A stretch of DNA of 10,978 nucleotides, taken from assembly GCA_001028025.1 (NCBI GenBank), contig LDAQ01000088.1, positions 1 through 10,978 of the forward strand, read 5' to 3'. The DNA is from Faecalicatena fissicatena. GTDB lineage: Bacteria; Bacillota; Clostridia; Lachnospirales; Lachnospiraceae. The notes below the pieces were generated by a model. That model had not been told where the DNA came from. It saw only the letters and a program-made list of their open reading frames with translations, and ran no database searches. The translations under genes and the position numbers were made by a program. Each line of letters starts with the position of its first letter. Positions within the stretch are counted from its first letter, which is position 1. Below, in pieces: positions 1-7,893 of the stretch.

Positions 1-12
1 CACTCACTATGG

Positions 13-44
13 TGCGTTTACCACACTCCCACGTAGGGAGTGAC
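13..44 (-). repeat. Degenerate leader-distal terminal CRISPR repeat
   Basis: This copy keeps the CCACACTCCC...GGGAGTGAC part, including the whole stem-loop. Its 8 bases at 13-20 read tgcgttta instead of atttcaat, so in the transcribed sense the last 8 nt of the repeat are lost. Decay of the repeat furthest from the leader is typical of CRISPR arrays and marks the old end. Bases 1-12 to its left would be flanking trailer DNA. Confidence 0.9.
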
Positions 45-2747
45 GGGATGTGCGAAAACTGTGAAAGGTGAGTTCAATGATTTCAATCCACACTCCCACG
101 TAGGGAGTGACTGCATCGGAAGCGCTCTCTTTTACCATTGTTTCTGCATTTCAATCCACACTCCCACGTAGGGAGTGACGTTGTATTCTGCGCAAGCAAT
201 GCCTCTTTCACTATTTCAATCCACACTCCCACGTAGGGAGTGACCGCAGGCCGCAGCCGTAATACAATCCCCATCCGATTTCAATCCACACTCCCACGTA
301 GGGAGTGACCATTAAGTCCAATATTTTCATAATCATAGTTAAATTTCAATCCACACTCCCACGTAGGGAGTGACGATGAAGCGGCGCTTGATAAATATCT
401 AGCAAATATTTCAATCCACACTCCCACGTAGGGAGTGACGGCCATAGAAAAAACGGATGATATGATCCAGTATATTTCAATCCACACTCCCACGTAGGGA
501 GTGACATACATAGCGTGCTGTACTATACCAAGAAATCAATTTCAATCCACACTCCCACGTAGGGAGTGACGACTTATTGCGGATGAAATTAATGACCAGG
601 CAAATTTCAATCCACACTCCCACGTAGGGAGTGACTCTTCTGGAGTATAATCCACCTTATCCATACTCTGATTTCAATCCACACTCCCACGTAGGGAGTG
701 ACGTTCTGCTAAAGTCCAGTTGTATTGATTATCAGATATTTCAATCCACACTCCCACGTAGGGAGTGACGCAGCGTTCGCGGTTATATCCGCAGTATTCG
801 GAATTTCAATCCACACTCCCACGTAGGGAGTGACGGTAACATTGCCTATAGGGCATTATAATATATGCATTTCAATCCACACTCCCACGTAGGGAGTGAC
901 CTGGTAGCATAGGTTGGTGCAGAAGTTGTGACGATTTCAATCCACACTCCCACGTAGGGAGTGACATTTGAAAATTTTGGAATGATAGACCGGATAGATA
1001 TTTCAATCCACACTCCCACGTAGGGAGTGACGTATTAGCCTGCCATTCTGGATTCATATATGCAGATTTCAATCCACACTCCCACGTAGGGAGTGACGGA
1101 AAATCTTGAAGGTATTGGACAAGCGATAGGAATTTCAATCCACACTCCCACGTAGGGAGTGACGAAAAAAACTTTTATGAGTGGGCAATACATGCCATTT
1201 CAATCCACACTCCCACGTAGGGAGTGACCCAATCTTGTTAATTGCTACTGTCAAGTCGTCTATTTCAATCCACACTCCCACGTAGGGAGTGACCCTATGT
1301 ACGCCTTAATATCGTCTACTCCGGTCAATTTCAATCCACACTCCCACGTAGGGAGTGACAGTGTATTTGATGGAGTTGTGGACTTTATCAAAGATTTCAA
1401 TCCACACTCCCACGTAGGGAGTGACCATGCAGAATGTCCCATCAGCAAGGGATTCAGCATTTCAATCCACACTCCCACGTAGGGAGTGACGGCACCGCCT
1501 TCTGATCAACAGAAAAAGACTCTTATTTCAATCCACACTCCCACGTAGGGAGTGACTGATTTCCGCTTTCTTTTCATCTATTGGACAGAAATTTCAATCC
1601 ACACTCCCACGTAGGGAGTGACGCTGCAGGGAATCAGAGCAATAGTAACACAATGGCATTTCAATCCACACTCCCACGTAGGGAGTGACCAGTTCATCTG
1701 GGGAGCTATTGTAGTGGAAATTATTTCAATCCACACTCCCACGTAGGGAGTGACCTTTCTGATTTTTACAAAGTCCAGGATATACTTGATATTTCAATCC
1801 ACACTCCCACGTAGGGAGTGACATTGATATCAAAGTAGGCCCTTAAATCATTAGTATTTCAATCCACACTCCCACGTAGGGAGTGACTTTACACCGCCGT
1901 CACCATCTACCTTCTCATACTATTTCAATCCACACTCCCACGTAGGGAGTGACGAATTTGACAGAGATGAATATAACAACTTTATCCATTTCAATCCACA
2001 CTCCCACGTAGGGAGTGACCATACTGCTCAGACAGTGCTCTTCTACTTCCATAATTTCAATCCACACTCCCACGTAGGGAGTGACAGGTAATAGCGGTAC
2101 AATGTACTTTTGCCTTAGCCTATTTCAATCCACACTCCCACGTAGGGAGTGACCGGCGTAAAACGGATGATCAAGAATCCTGATGATATTTCAATCCACA
2201 CTCCCACGTAGGGAGTGACCAGGATGGTCATCTCGTCCTGGTGTGACAGCGGGTATTTCAATCCACACTCCCACGTAGGGAGTGACTTTTTAAAAATAAT
2301 CCCGTTGTCTGTGATGATCATTTCAATCCACACTCCCACGTAGGGAGTGACCGATGAGGATATCGTAGGACTCCAGGTAGATTACATTTCAATCCACACT
2401 CCCACGTAGGGAGTGACAAAGAAGGAGAGGTTGATATTGTTGCAGACGGTAATTTCAATCCACACTCCCACGTAGGGAGTGACTATCAGGTTCTTCTATA
2501 AGCTCAACAGTTTCTGGAATTTCAATCCACACTCCCACGTAGGGAGTGACTTTTATTCTTGAGCGACAGACTCAGACATGGATTATTTCAATCCACACTC
2601 CCACGTAGGGAGTGACAATATCTAACTATATATAACAAAGGAGTAATAAATTTCAATCCACACTCCCACGTAGGGAGTGACATTCTAAACTGGCCAATAA
2701 GATGGAGGGCATTCAATTTCAATCCACACTCCCACGTAGGGAGTGAC
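13..2747 (-). CRISPR. Type I-C CRISPR array, 42 repeats and 41 spacers
   Basis: The 32-bp repeat recurs every 65-68 bp. Repeat starts on the plus strand run 13, 80, 148, 213, 278 and so on to 2585, 2650 and 2716. I read the copies from 80 onward as identical; the copy at 13-44 is degenerate. The 41 spacers are 33-36 bp and all different. Read on the minus strand the repeat begins GTCACTCCC, forms a 7-bp stem CACTCCC/GGGAGTG around the loop TACGT, and ends TGGATTGAAAT. This matches type I-C repeats, which Cas5c (Cas5d) cuts at the 3' base of the stem to leave an 11-nt 5' handle. Minus-strand transcription is supported by three things: the ATTGAAAT-type 3' end, the decayed repeat at the left end, and the AT-rich leader at the right end. 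Identical repeats argue that the array has been maintained or was extended recently. No cas gene lies in the window, so the I-C call rests on the repeat and leader only. Confidence 0.97.
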
Positions 2748-2750
2748 AGC

Positions 2751-2766
2751 AAAATTGCACAATTTT
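2751..2766. repeat. Perfect leader palindrome next to the first repeat
   Basis: AAAATTG (2751-2757) and CAATTTT (2760-2766) are exact reverse complements separated by CA. The palindrome lies 3 bp from the leader-proximal repeat, where new spacers are inserted, and just downstream of the inferred start of the array transcript. It could be a binding site for the adaptation machinery or a host factor, or a short hairpin in the leader RNA. Its function is inferred from position only. Confidence 0.6.
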
Positions 2767-2777
2767 TTCACAGAAAA

Positions 2778-2783
2778 ATTATA
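2778..2783 (-). promoter_or_regulatory. Probable -10 box of the pre-crRNA promoter
   Basis: On the minus strand this is a perfect TATAAT within the leader. Transcription would start about 7 nt downstream, near 2771, roughly 24 nt before the first repeat. No good -35 hexamer is seen 16-18 nt upstream: the best candidate, TAGTTT around 2801-2806, is poor. The surrounding A/T tracts could help a promoter with a weak -35. Support is positional and by consensus only. Confidence 0.5.
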
Positions 2784-2884
2784 CTTTTCTTCTAAATTTT
2801 AAACTATTTTCTAATAAATTACAATTCTTTTTACTCTGATCCACATTTTTTCTCTCATTATTTTACATTTTTCACTTTTTTTCA

Positions 2885-2929
2885 GGTGCGAATCCCCCCG
2901 GAATTTTATGTCCACTTCACATTCGCACC
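2885..2929. repeat. 9-bp inverted repeat at the distal end of the CRISPR leader
   Basis: GGTGCGAAT (2885-2893) and ATTCGCACC (2921-2929) are exact reverse complements around a 27-nt centre containing a run of six C. From memory, similar GGTGCGAA/TTCGCACC hairpins with a G-rich centre occur between cas2 and the first repeat of many type I-C loci, so this may be a conserved I-C leader element. If so, this is a complete I-C leader even though cas2 is not beside it. The resemblance could not be checked by alignment here. Confidence 0.6.
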
Positions 2930-2930
2930 C

Positions 2931-3250
2931 AATACATAGTGAAATAAATAACCTACATTTTGCTCTACCCAGCTTATATCATCTTGTTATTTACTTTTCA
3001 GTCTTTAGTTTGAATCACTTCTTTCAATTTGTTCCCCTTCATTTTCCAACCCAAAGCACACTAAAACGATTTTTACAATTCGGATATCATTCCTTAGTCA
3101 ATTATTTATCACTTTTACATAGTCACCATGATACGGTGCTGTATAGTACACATATCTATGTCCCCAACTGCCTGACGATGCAGGTTCTGTATATGCTGTC
3201 AACGCCCTGCATAAATGCGGCAATAACTTCCGATAATTCATTAAGGTATA
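2931..3250. other. AT-rich intergenic stretch without a convincing gene
   Basis: This lies between the CRISPR leader and the ppdK terminator, where a canonical I-C locus would have the end of cas2. Minus-strand frames are broken by frequent stops in the parts read (about 2931-3000 and 3061-3120), and no Cas2-like C-terminus is recognisable. A plus-strand frame stays open from 2908 across this stretch but looks spurious. A weak minus-strand promoter-like pair, TTGACT (3096-3101) and TGTAAA (3072-3077), and a small palindrome ACATA-TC-TATGT (3150-3161) are the only other signals noted. None is strong. Confidence 0.5.
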
Positions 3251-3290
3251 TAAAAAACCCTATATCAACCTTAACTGGTCAATATAGGGT
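3251..3290 (-). terminator. Intrinsic terminator of ppdK
   Basis: On the minus strand ACCCTATAT (3290-3282) pairs with ATATAGGGT (3265-3257), a 9-bp stem with a 16-nt loop that could itself form a short ACC/GGT pairing. The stem runs straight into six T (3257-3252). It lies about 77 nt past the ppdK stop codon and should insulate the CRISPR leader from ppdK transcription. Confidence 0.85.
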
Positions 3291-3366
3291 CCTTTATAAT
3301 TATTGTCAAAGAAAAATACCAAAATCACTGATAAAATTCTTAATCCTATCTATCAGCTATACTAGC

Positions 3367-5997
3367 CTATGCATTCTTCTTAGCAATTGCAGCCTGAGCA
3401 GCAGCCAGTCTTGCAATCGGAACACGGAATGGTGAGCAGGATACATAATCCAGACCAAGTGTGTTACAGAATTCTACTGAGCTTGGATCTCCGCCGTGCT
3501 CGCCGCAGATACCTACGTGCAGGCTTGAATTAACCGGCTTTCCTAACTTCAGGGACATTTCCATTAACTTGCCGACACCTGTCTGGTCAAGCTTAGCAAA
3601 TGGGTCGTTCTCGAAGATCTTGGTATCATAGTAAGCATCTAAGAACTTACCGGCATCATCACGTGAGAATCCGTATGTCATCTGTGTTAAGTCATTGGTT
3701 CCGAAGCAGAAGAAGTCAGCTTCTTTTGCAATGTCATCAGCTGTCAGGCAAGCTCTTGGGATCTCGATCATAGTACCAACTTCATACTTGAGCTCGATTC
3801 CTGCTGCTGCGATCTCAGCGTCTGCAGTCTCAACAACGATATTCTTAACAAATTTAAATTCTTTGATATCTCCAACCAGCGGAATCATGATTTCCGGGCA
3901 AACGCTCCAGTCAGCATGTGCTTTCTGTACGTTGATAGCTGCGCGGATAATTGCCTTTGTCTGCATCTTTGCAATCTCTGGGTAAGTAACTGCAAGACGG
4001 CATCCACGGTGTCCCATCATCGGGTTGAATTCATGAAGGGAATCAATGATTGTCTTGATCTGCTCTACAGTCTTGCCCTGAGCATCTGCAAGTTTCTTGA
4101 TATCTTCTTCCTCTGTAGGAACGAATTCATGAAGCGGTGGGTCTAAGAAACGAATCGTAACCGGGTTTCCTTCCAGTGCTTCAAATAAGCCTTCAAAGTC
4201 TCCCTGCTGTACAGGAAGGATCTTCTCAAGGGCTGCTTCTCTTTCTTCTACTGTATCTGAGCAGATCATTTCACGGAATGCATCGATTCTGTCGCCTTCG
4301 AAGAACATGTGCTCTGTACGGCAGAGTCCGATACCTTCTGCTCCAAGTTCACGAGCTTTCTTAGCATCTTCAGGTGTATCTGCATTGGTACGAACTTTCA
4401 TTGTTCTGTACTTGTCAGCCCATCCCATGATTCTTCCGAACTCACCAGCGATTGTAGCGTCTACTGTCGGGATTAATCCGTCATAGATGTTACCTGTAGA
4501 ACCGTCCAGTGAGATTGCATCTCCTTCGTGGTATTCTTTTCCGCCAAGTGTGAACTTCTTGTTTGCCTCATCCATAACGATGTCGCCGCATCCGGATACA
4601 CAGCATGTACCCATTCCACGTGCAACAACGGCAGCGTGAGATGTCATACCGCCACGTACTGTCAGGATACCCTGAGCAGCTTTCATACCTTCGATATCTT
4701 CCGGTGAAGTCTCAAGACGTACAAGTACGACTTTCTCTCCTCTTGCAGCCCACTCTTTTGCATCGTCAGCTGTAAATACAACTTTACCGCATGCAGCTCC
4801 TGGTGAAGCTCCGAGTGCTTTGCCAACCGGTACAGCAGCTTTCAGTGCAGCAGCGTCAAACTGTGGGTGAAGCAGTGTATCTAAGTTTCTAGGATCGATC
4901 ATAACAACTGCTTTTTCTTCTGTGATCATTCCTTCATCTACTAAATCGCATGCAATCTGCAGAGCAGCCTGAGCTGTTCTCTTACCGTTACGTGTCTGCA
5001 GCATGTACAGCTTTCTGTCTTCGATCGTGAACTCCATGTCCTGCATATCTCTGTAGTGGTCTTCCAGTTTATCACAGATTGCTACAAACTGATCATAAAC
5101 TTCCGGCATAACTTCATGCAGCTGAGAAATCTTCTGAGGTGTACGAACACCGGCAACAACGTCCTCGCCCTGTGCGTTCATCAGGAATTCTCCCATGAGC
5201 TTCTTCTCGCCTGTAGCAGGATCACGTGTAAATGCAACACCTGTACCTGATGTATCTCCCATGTTACCGAATGCCATCATCTGTACGTTAACAGCTGTTC
5301 CCCATGAATACGGGATATCATTGTCACGACGGTATACATTCGCTCTCGGGTTGTCCCATGAACGGAATACAGCTTTGATAGCGCCCATAAGCTGTTCCTT
5401 CGGATCAGCCGGGAACTCTTCACCGAGCATGGTCTTGTATTCATCTTTGAACTGTCCGGCCAGAACTTTCAGATCATCTGCTGTCAGATCAACGTCCTGT
5501 GTAACGCCTTTTTCTTCTTTCATCTTGTCGATGAGTTCTTCAAAGTATTTCTTACCAACTTCCATAACTACGTCAGAGTACATCTGAATAAATCTTCTGT
5601 AGCAATCCCAGGCCCAACGCGGGTTGCCTGATTTTTCAGCCAGTACGTCTACTACTTCTTCATTTAAACCAAGGTTCAGGATCGTATCCATCATACCTGG
5701 CATAGAAGCTCTTGCTCCTGAACGAACGGAAACAAGAAGCGGGTTCTCTTTATCACCGAATTTCTTTCCGGTTACTTCTTCCATCTTTGTGATAGCGTCC
5801 ATGATCTGAGTCATAATCTCGTCATTGATCTTTCTGCCATCGTCATAATACTGGGTACAAGCTTCTGTTGTAATTGTAAATCCCTGCGGTACAGGAAGAC
5901 CCAGGTTTGTCATCTCAGCAAGGTTAGCACCTTTACCACCAAGCAGGTTTTTCATGGTTGCATTACCTTCCGTAAACATATAAACCCATTTTGCCAT
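3367..5997 (-). CDS. ppdK: Pyruvate,phosphate dikinase
   Basis: A cytosolic enzyme that interconverts pyruvate + ATP + Pi with PEP + AMP + PPi. In fermentative clostridia it serves PPi-linked glycolysis or PEP supply. The 876 aa match the roughly 874-aa bacterial family. The N-terminal ATP-grasp region (about 1-340) shows GGKGANLAEM with Lys22, VSVRSGA with Arg92, and MEFTIEDRKLYMLQTRNGKR with Glu322 and Gln334. The central phosphohistidine domain carries GGMTSHAAVVARGMG, with catalytic His454 and the neighbouring Thr452 that regulatory kinases modify in some organisms. The C-terminal PEP/pyruvate barrel (about 510-876) has GIGLCRTEH (Arg560), Arg616, Glu745, Asn768-Asp769 and the catalytic Cys831 in GICGEHGGDP. 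All key residues are present, so it should be active. The ATG is preceded by AGGAGGT at 6007-6013, 9 nt away. It has its own promoter and terminator, so it is probably monocistronic. There is no functional tie to the CRISPR array. Confidence 0.98.
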   Translation of the reverse strand: MAKWVYMFTEGNATMKNLLGGKGANLAEMTNLGLPVPQGFTITTEACTQYYDDGRKINDEIMTQIMDAITKMEEVTGKKFGDKENPLLVSVRSGARASMPGMMDTILNLGLNEEVVDVLAEKSGNPRWAWDCYRRFIQMYSDVVMEVGKKYFEELIDKMKEEKGVTQDVDLTADDLKVLAGQFKDEYKTMLGEEFPADPKEQLMGAIKAVFRSWDNPRANVYRRDNDIPYSWGTAVNVQMMAFGNMGDTSGTGVAFTRDPATGEKKLMGEFLMNAQGEDVVAGVRTPQKISQLHEVMPEVYDQFVAICDKLEDHYRDMQDMEFTIEDRKLYMLQTRNGKRTAQAALQIACDLVDEGMITEEKAVVMIDPRNLDTLLHPQFDAAALKAAVPVGKALGASPGAACGKVVFTADDAKEWAARGEKVVLVRLETSPEDIEGMKAAQGILTVRGGMTSHAAVVARGMGTCCVSGCGDIVMDEANKKFTLGGKEYHEGDAISLDGSTGNIYDGLIPTVDATIAGEFGRIMGWADKYRTMKVRTNADTPEDAKKARELGAEGIGLCRTEHMFFEGDRIDAFREMICSDTVEEREAALEKILPVQQGDFEGLFEALEGNPVTIRFLDPPLHEFVPTEEEDIKKLADAQGKTVEQIKTIIDSLHEFNPMMGHRGCRLAVTYPEIAKMQTKAIIRAAINVQKAHADWSVCPEIMIPLVGDIKEFKFVKNIVVETADAEIAAAGIELKYEVGTMIEIPRACLTADDIAKEADFFCFGTNDLTQMTYGFSRDDAGKFLDAYYDTKIFENDPFAKLDQTGVGKLMEMSLKLGKPVNSSLHVGICGEHGGDPSSVEFCNTLGLDYVSCSPFRVPIARLAAAQAAIAKKNA

Positions 5998-6052
5998 TTT
6001 TTAATGACCTCCTAAATAATTTTTTCAAATAAAATTGCACTAAGTCGCATAT

Positions 6053-6084
6053 AATATATTAATGGTTTTATTTATGCTCGTCAA
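6053..6084 (-). promoter_or_regulatory. Probable ppdK promoter
   Basis: On the minus strand TTGACG (6084-6079) matches the -35 consensus at five of six bases. An AT-rich -10 follows: TAATAT (6061-6056) at 17-nt spacing, or the better TATATT (6058-6053) at 20 nt. Either choice gives a leader of roughly 45-50 nt ahead of the ppdK start, with the strong AGGAGGT site at its end. Confidence 0.6.
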
Positions 6085-6202
6085 GCATTTTGTCCGTAAA
6101 TTCGCACAATATTTACAGGTTTTTTTTGTCTATTATGCCCTTTTACGGTTTATTTTCATTTTTTCTTCGGAATTATTCACAATTTTCTTTTTAGGATATG
6201 TT

Positions 6203-6248
6203 GAAAACCGGGCAAATCTCACTGTAGAAAGGAGTTTTCCCGGTTTTC
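6203..6248 (-). terminator. Hairpin terminator after the second M18 aminopeptidase gene
   Basis: GAAAACCGGG (6203-6212) and CCCGGTTTTC (6239-6248) form a perfect 10-bp inverted repeat, with a GC core flanked by A4/T4 and a 26-nt loop. It starts about 58 nt past the stop at 6306. Minus-strand transcripts end the stem with TTTTC, so the T-tract is short and lies in the stem. On the plus strand the tail is richer in T, so it may work both ways. It sits in the 308-bp gap between this gene and ppdK; the rest of the gap is AT-rich and holds the ppdK promoter. Confidence 0.65.
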
Positions 6249-6305
6249 CTGTTTTCTTTTTGTACCTATTATTATACGTGTTTTACATAATATGCCTTTC
6301 AAAAA

Positions 6306-7748
6306 TTATGCATCTTTTAAAAATGCAAGATACCCTTTTAGTGCCTCATAAAGGTCAGCCTTGCTGGATACTTCCCAGGGCGCATGCATGTTCAGCACCG
6401 GAATCCCGCAGTCGATCACATTCATTCCATAGTCTGCCATCAGGTAGGCGATCGTGCCGCCTCCCCCCTTATCTACGGCTCCCAGCTCTGCGGTCTGGAT
6501 GACTACTTTATATTTATCCATGATCTGCCGTAGCTGTGCCATATACTCCGGATTTGCATCGTTTCCTCCGGATTTTCCACCACTGCCGGAATATTTGTTG
6601 AAAACCAGACCGTTCCCAAGATATGCGGAATTCTTTCTTTCATAATACTCTTCAAACATGGGGTCGTAGGCCGCACTGACGTCTGAAGAAAGCATCTGAG
6701 AATTGCTCAGCGTCCGGCGCAGCGCCAGTTCAGAGAATCCGCCGCACAGCTCCATAATCTCCGCCACTGTATTTTCAAAGAAATGAGAGCGCATGCCTGT
6801 GGCGCCCGTACTGCCGATCTCCTCTTTATCCACCAGAAGACAGCAGGATGTGCGTCTGGACATTTTCAGTTCCAGGAGTGCGAGCAGTGAAGTAAAGGCA
6901 CAACTTCTGTCGTCCTGCCCATATGCCAGTATCATACTCCGGTCCAGGCCGCAGTCCCTGGCTCTGCCGGCCGGCACGATCTCCAGCTCCGCAGATATGA
7001 AATCTTCCTCCTTTATCTGATACTGCTCCTGAAGCAACTTTAAAATTGTCTGTTTTACCAATTCTGTTTCTTTTTTATCATCATCACTGTTGATAAATTC
7101 CAGATGTTTCTTTGTGGCGCTCTTTTTAAGCTCCGTTTTACTGCATGGCAGATTACCGATCAGAAGATCCAGTTTTTCGGCATCAATCAGCTCTTTTACC
7201 TTTTTTTCATTCTGTTCTCTCCCAAGATGAGGCAGGAGGTCTGTGATTACAAATACCGGATCCTTCTCTTTTTCTCCGATCTTGATCTCTATTTTCGTGC
7301 CGTCTTTTCTGATGACAACGCCATGAATAGCCAGAGGCAGCGCCAGCCATTGATATTTTTTGATGCCTCCGTAATAATGAGTATCCAGATATACATGCCC
7401 CTGTTCCTCGTAGAGCGGAACCTGCTTCACGTCGATACGCGGGGAATCAATATGTGCTCCCAGTATATTCATTCCTTTTTCAAACGGCTCAGAGCCGATC
7501 TGAAATAGTACCACTGTTTTATCCATCTGGCAGGCATATACTTTATCTCCCGGCTTTAGCGTCTCCTTTGCCTCCCGGATCAGTTCCAGATCCCGATACC
7601 CCTGTGCTCTTGCCAGTTTAATTGCCGATGCGGCACATTCCCGTTCGGTTTTGCTGCAGTCCAGAAAATGACAGTATGCGTGGCAGATATCCTCCACGCG
7701 TTTTCTCTCCTCCGCACCGTAATAGTTCCAGGCATTTTTTCTCTCCAT
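6306..7748 (-). CDS. apeA: M18 family zinc aminopeptidase (apeA-type), downstream copy
   Basis: A cytosolic metallo-aminopeptidase of family M18, which removes N-terminal residues (acidic or neutral, depending on the member) from peptides. The specificity of this one cannot be told. The 480 aa show the M18 metal-site order: GAHIDSPR with His99, YGQDDR with Asp279, DKEEIGS with Glu309 (general base) and Glu310, SSDVSAAYDP with Asp356, and NMHAPWEVSSKAD with His455. The family motifs DTHYYGGIKKYQW (122-134) and DKGGGGTIAY (426-435) are also present. GAHIDSPR followed by KQxPLYE points to the apeA rather than the apeB subgroup. Compared with its neighbour it carries about 20 extra charged residues near 203-226. 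The ATG has GAGGAAG at 7754-7760. It lies 145 bp after the other copy, which it closely resembles throughout, so this is a tandem duplication. It may be co-transcribed with that copy or use a weak promoter (TATAAA, 7769-7774). Confidence 0.95.
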   Translation of the reverse strand: MERKNAWNYYGAEERKRVEDICHAYCHFLDCSKTERECAASAIKLARAQGYRDLELIREAKETLKPGDKVYACQMDKTVVLFQIGSEPFEKGMNILGAHIDSPRIDVKQVPLYEEQGHVYLDTHYYGGIKKYQWLALPLAIHGVVIRKDGTKIEIKIGEKEKDPVFVITDLLPHLGREQNEKKVKELIDAEKLDLLIGNLPCSKTELKKSATKKHLEFINSDDDKKETELVKQTILKLLQEQYQIKEEDFISAELEIVPAGRARDCGLDRSMILAYGQDDRSCAFTSLLALLELKMSRRTSCCLLVDKEEIGSTGATGMRSHFFENTVAEIMELCGGFSELALRRTLSNSQMLSSDVSAAYDPMFEEYYERKNSAYLGNGLVFNKYSGSGGKSGGNDANPEYMAQLRQIMDKYKVVIQTAELGAVDKGGGGTIAYLMADYGMNVIDCGIPVLNMHAPWEVSSKADLYEALKGYLAFLKDA

Positions 7749-7811
7749 AACTACTTCCTCTTTCTACTTTTATATTCTGCATCGCTGCTTTCACTAAAAG
7801 ATAGTATGGAT

Positions 7812-7826
7812 GATTCTGCCAGAATC
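7812..7826. promoter_or_regulatory. 15-bp perfect palindrome between the two M18 genes (possible operator)
   Basis: GATTCTG and CAGAATC are exact reverse complements around a single C. The site sits in the 145-bp gap, about 40 bp upstream of a TATAAA box (7769-7774, minus strand) and some 65 bp ahead of the downstream gene. No T-tract follows on the minus strand, so a terminator is unlikely. A repressor or activator site is possible, but that is inferred from symmetry and position only. Confidence 0.35.
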
Positions 7827-7893
7827 TATTCTTTCCATATGGCAAAAGCTTTCTTCATTTATTAATATTGCTAATAGATACTGCTTTCTTTTA

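Larger units (their letters stand above)
2748..2930 (-). promoter_or_regulatory. CRISPR leader (type I-C-like)
   Basis: This is the very AT-rich stretch directly upstream of the leader-proximal repeat in the sense of transcription. It contains three things: a palindrome next to the first repeat (2751-2766), a TATAAT box (2778-2783) and, at its far end, a 9-bp inverted repeat GGTGCGAAT/ATTCGCACC (2885-2929). AT-rich leaders carry the array promoter and the signals for inserting new spacers at the first repeat. The far boundary is set at the inverted repeat by inference. Confidence 0.8.

Noticed and set aside
11..16. GGTGCG at the far end of the array, resembling the arm of the leader inverted repeat
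   Set aside because: Only six bases match and there is no partner arm nearby. It is likely coincidence.
440..2187. A shared 12-mer AAAACGGATGAT in the spacers at 440-473 and 2154-2187, considered as evidence of one target sampled twice
   Set aside because: The flanking bases do not agree and the best open reading frames of the two spacers use the 12-mer in different frames. With 41 spacers a match of this length could be chance.
83..2339. Several open frames inside the array with repeated peptides such as VTPYVGVWIEI and SLPTWECGLK
   Set aside because: These are translations of the CRISPR repeat in different frames with spacer DNA between. The 65-68 bp period explains them fully, and they have no ribosome sites. 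Database proteins with these motifs are probably mis-annotated arrays.
2908..3435. Plus-strand open frame of 175 residues between the leader and ppdK
   Set aside because: It starts inside the leader inverted repeat with no ribosome site and runs through the ppdK terminator into antisense of the ppdK 3' end. Its composition, rich in Ser, His, Leu and Tyr, looks like translated AT-rich non-coding DNA.
6062..6502. Plus-strand open frame across the ppdK promoter region
   Set aside because: It overlaps the 3' end of the aminopeptidase gene in antisense, has no ribosome site, and reads through a hairpin terminator.
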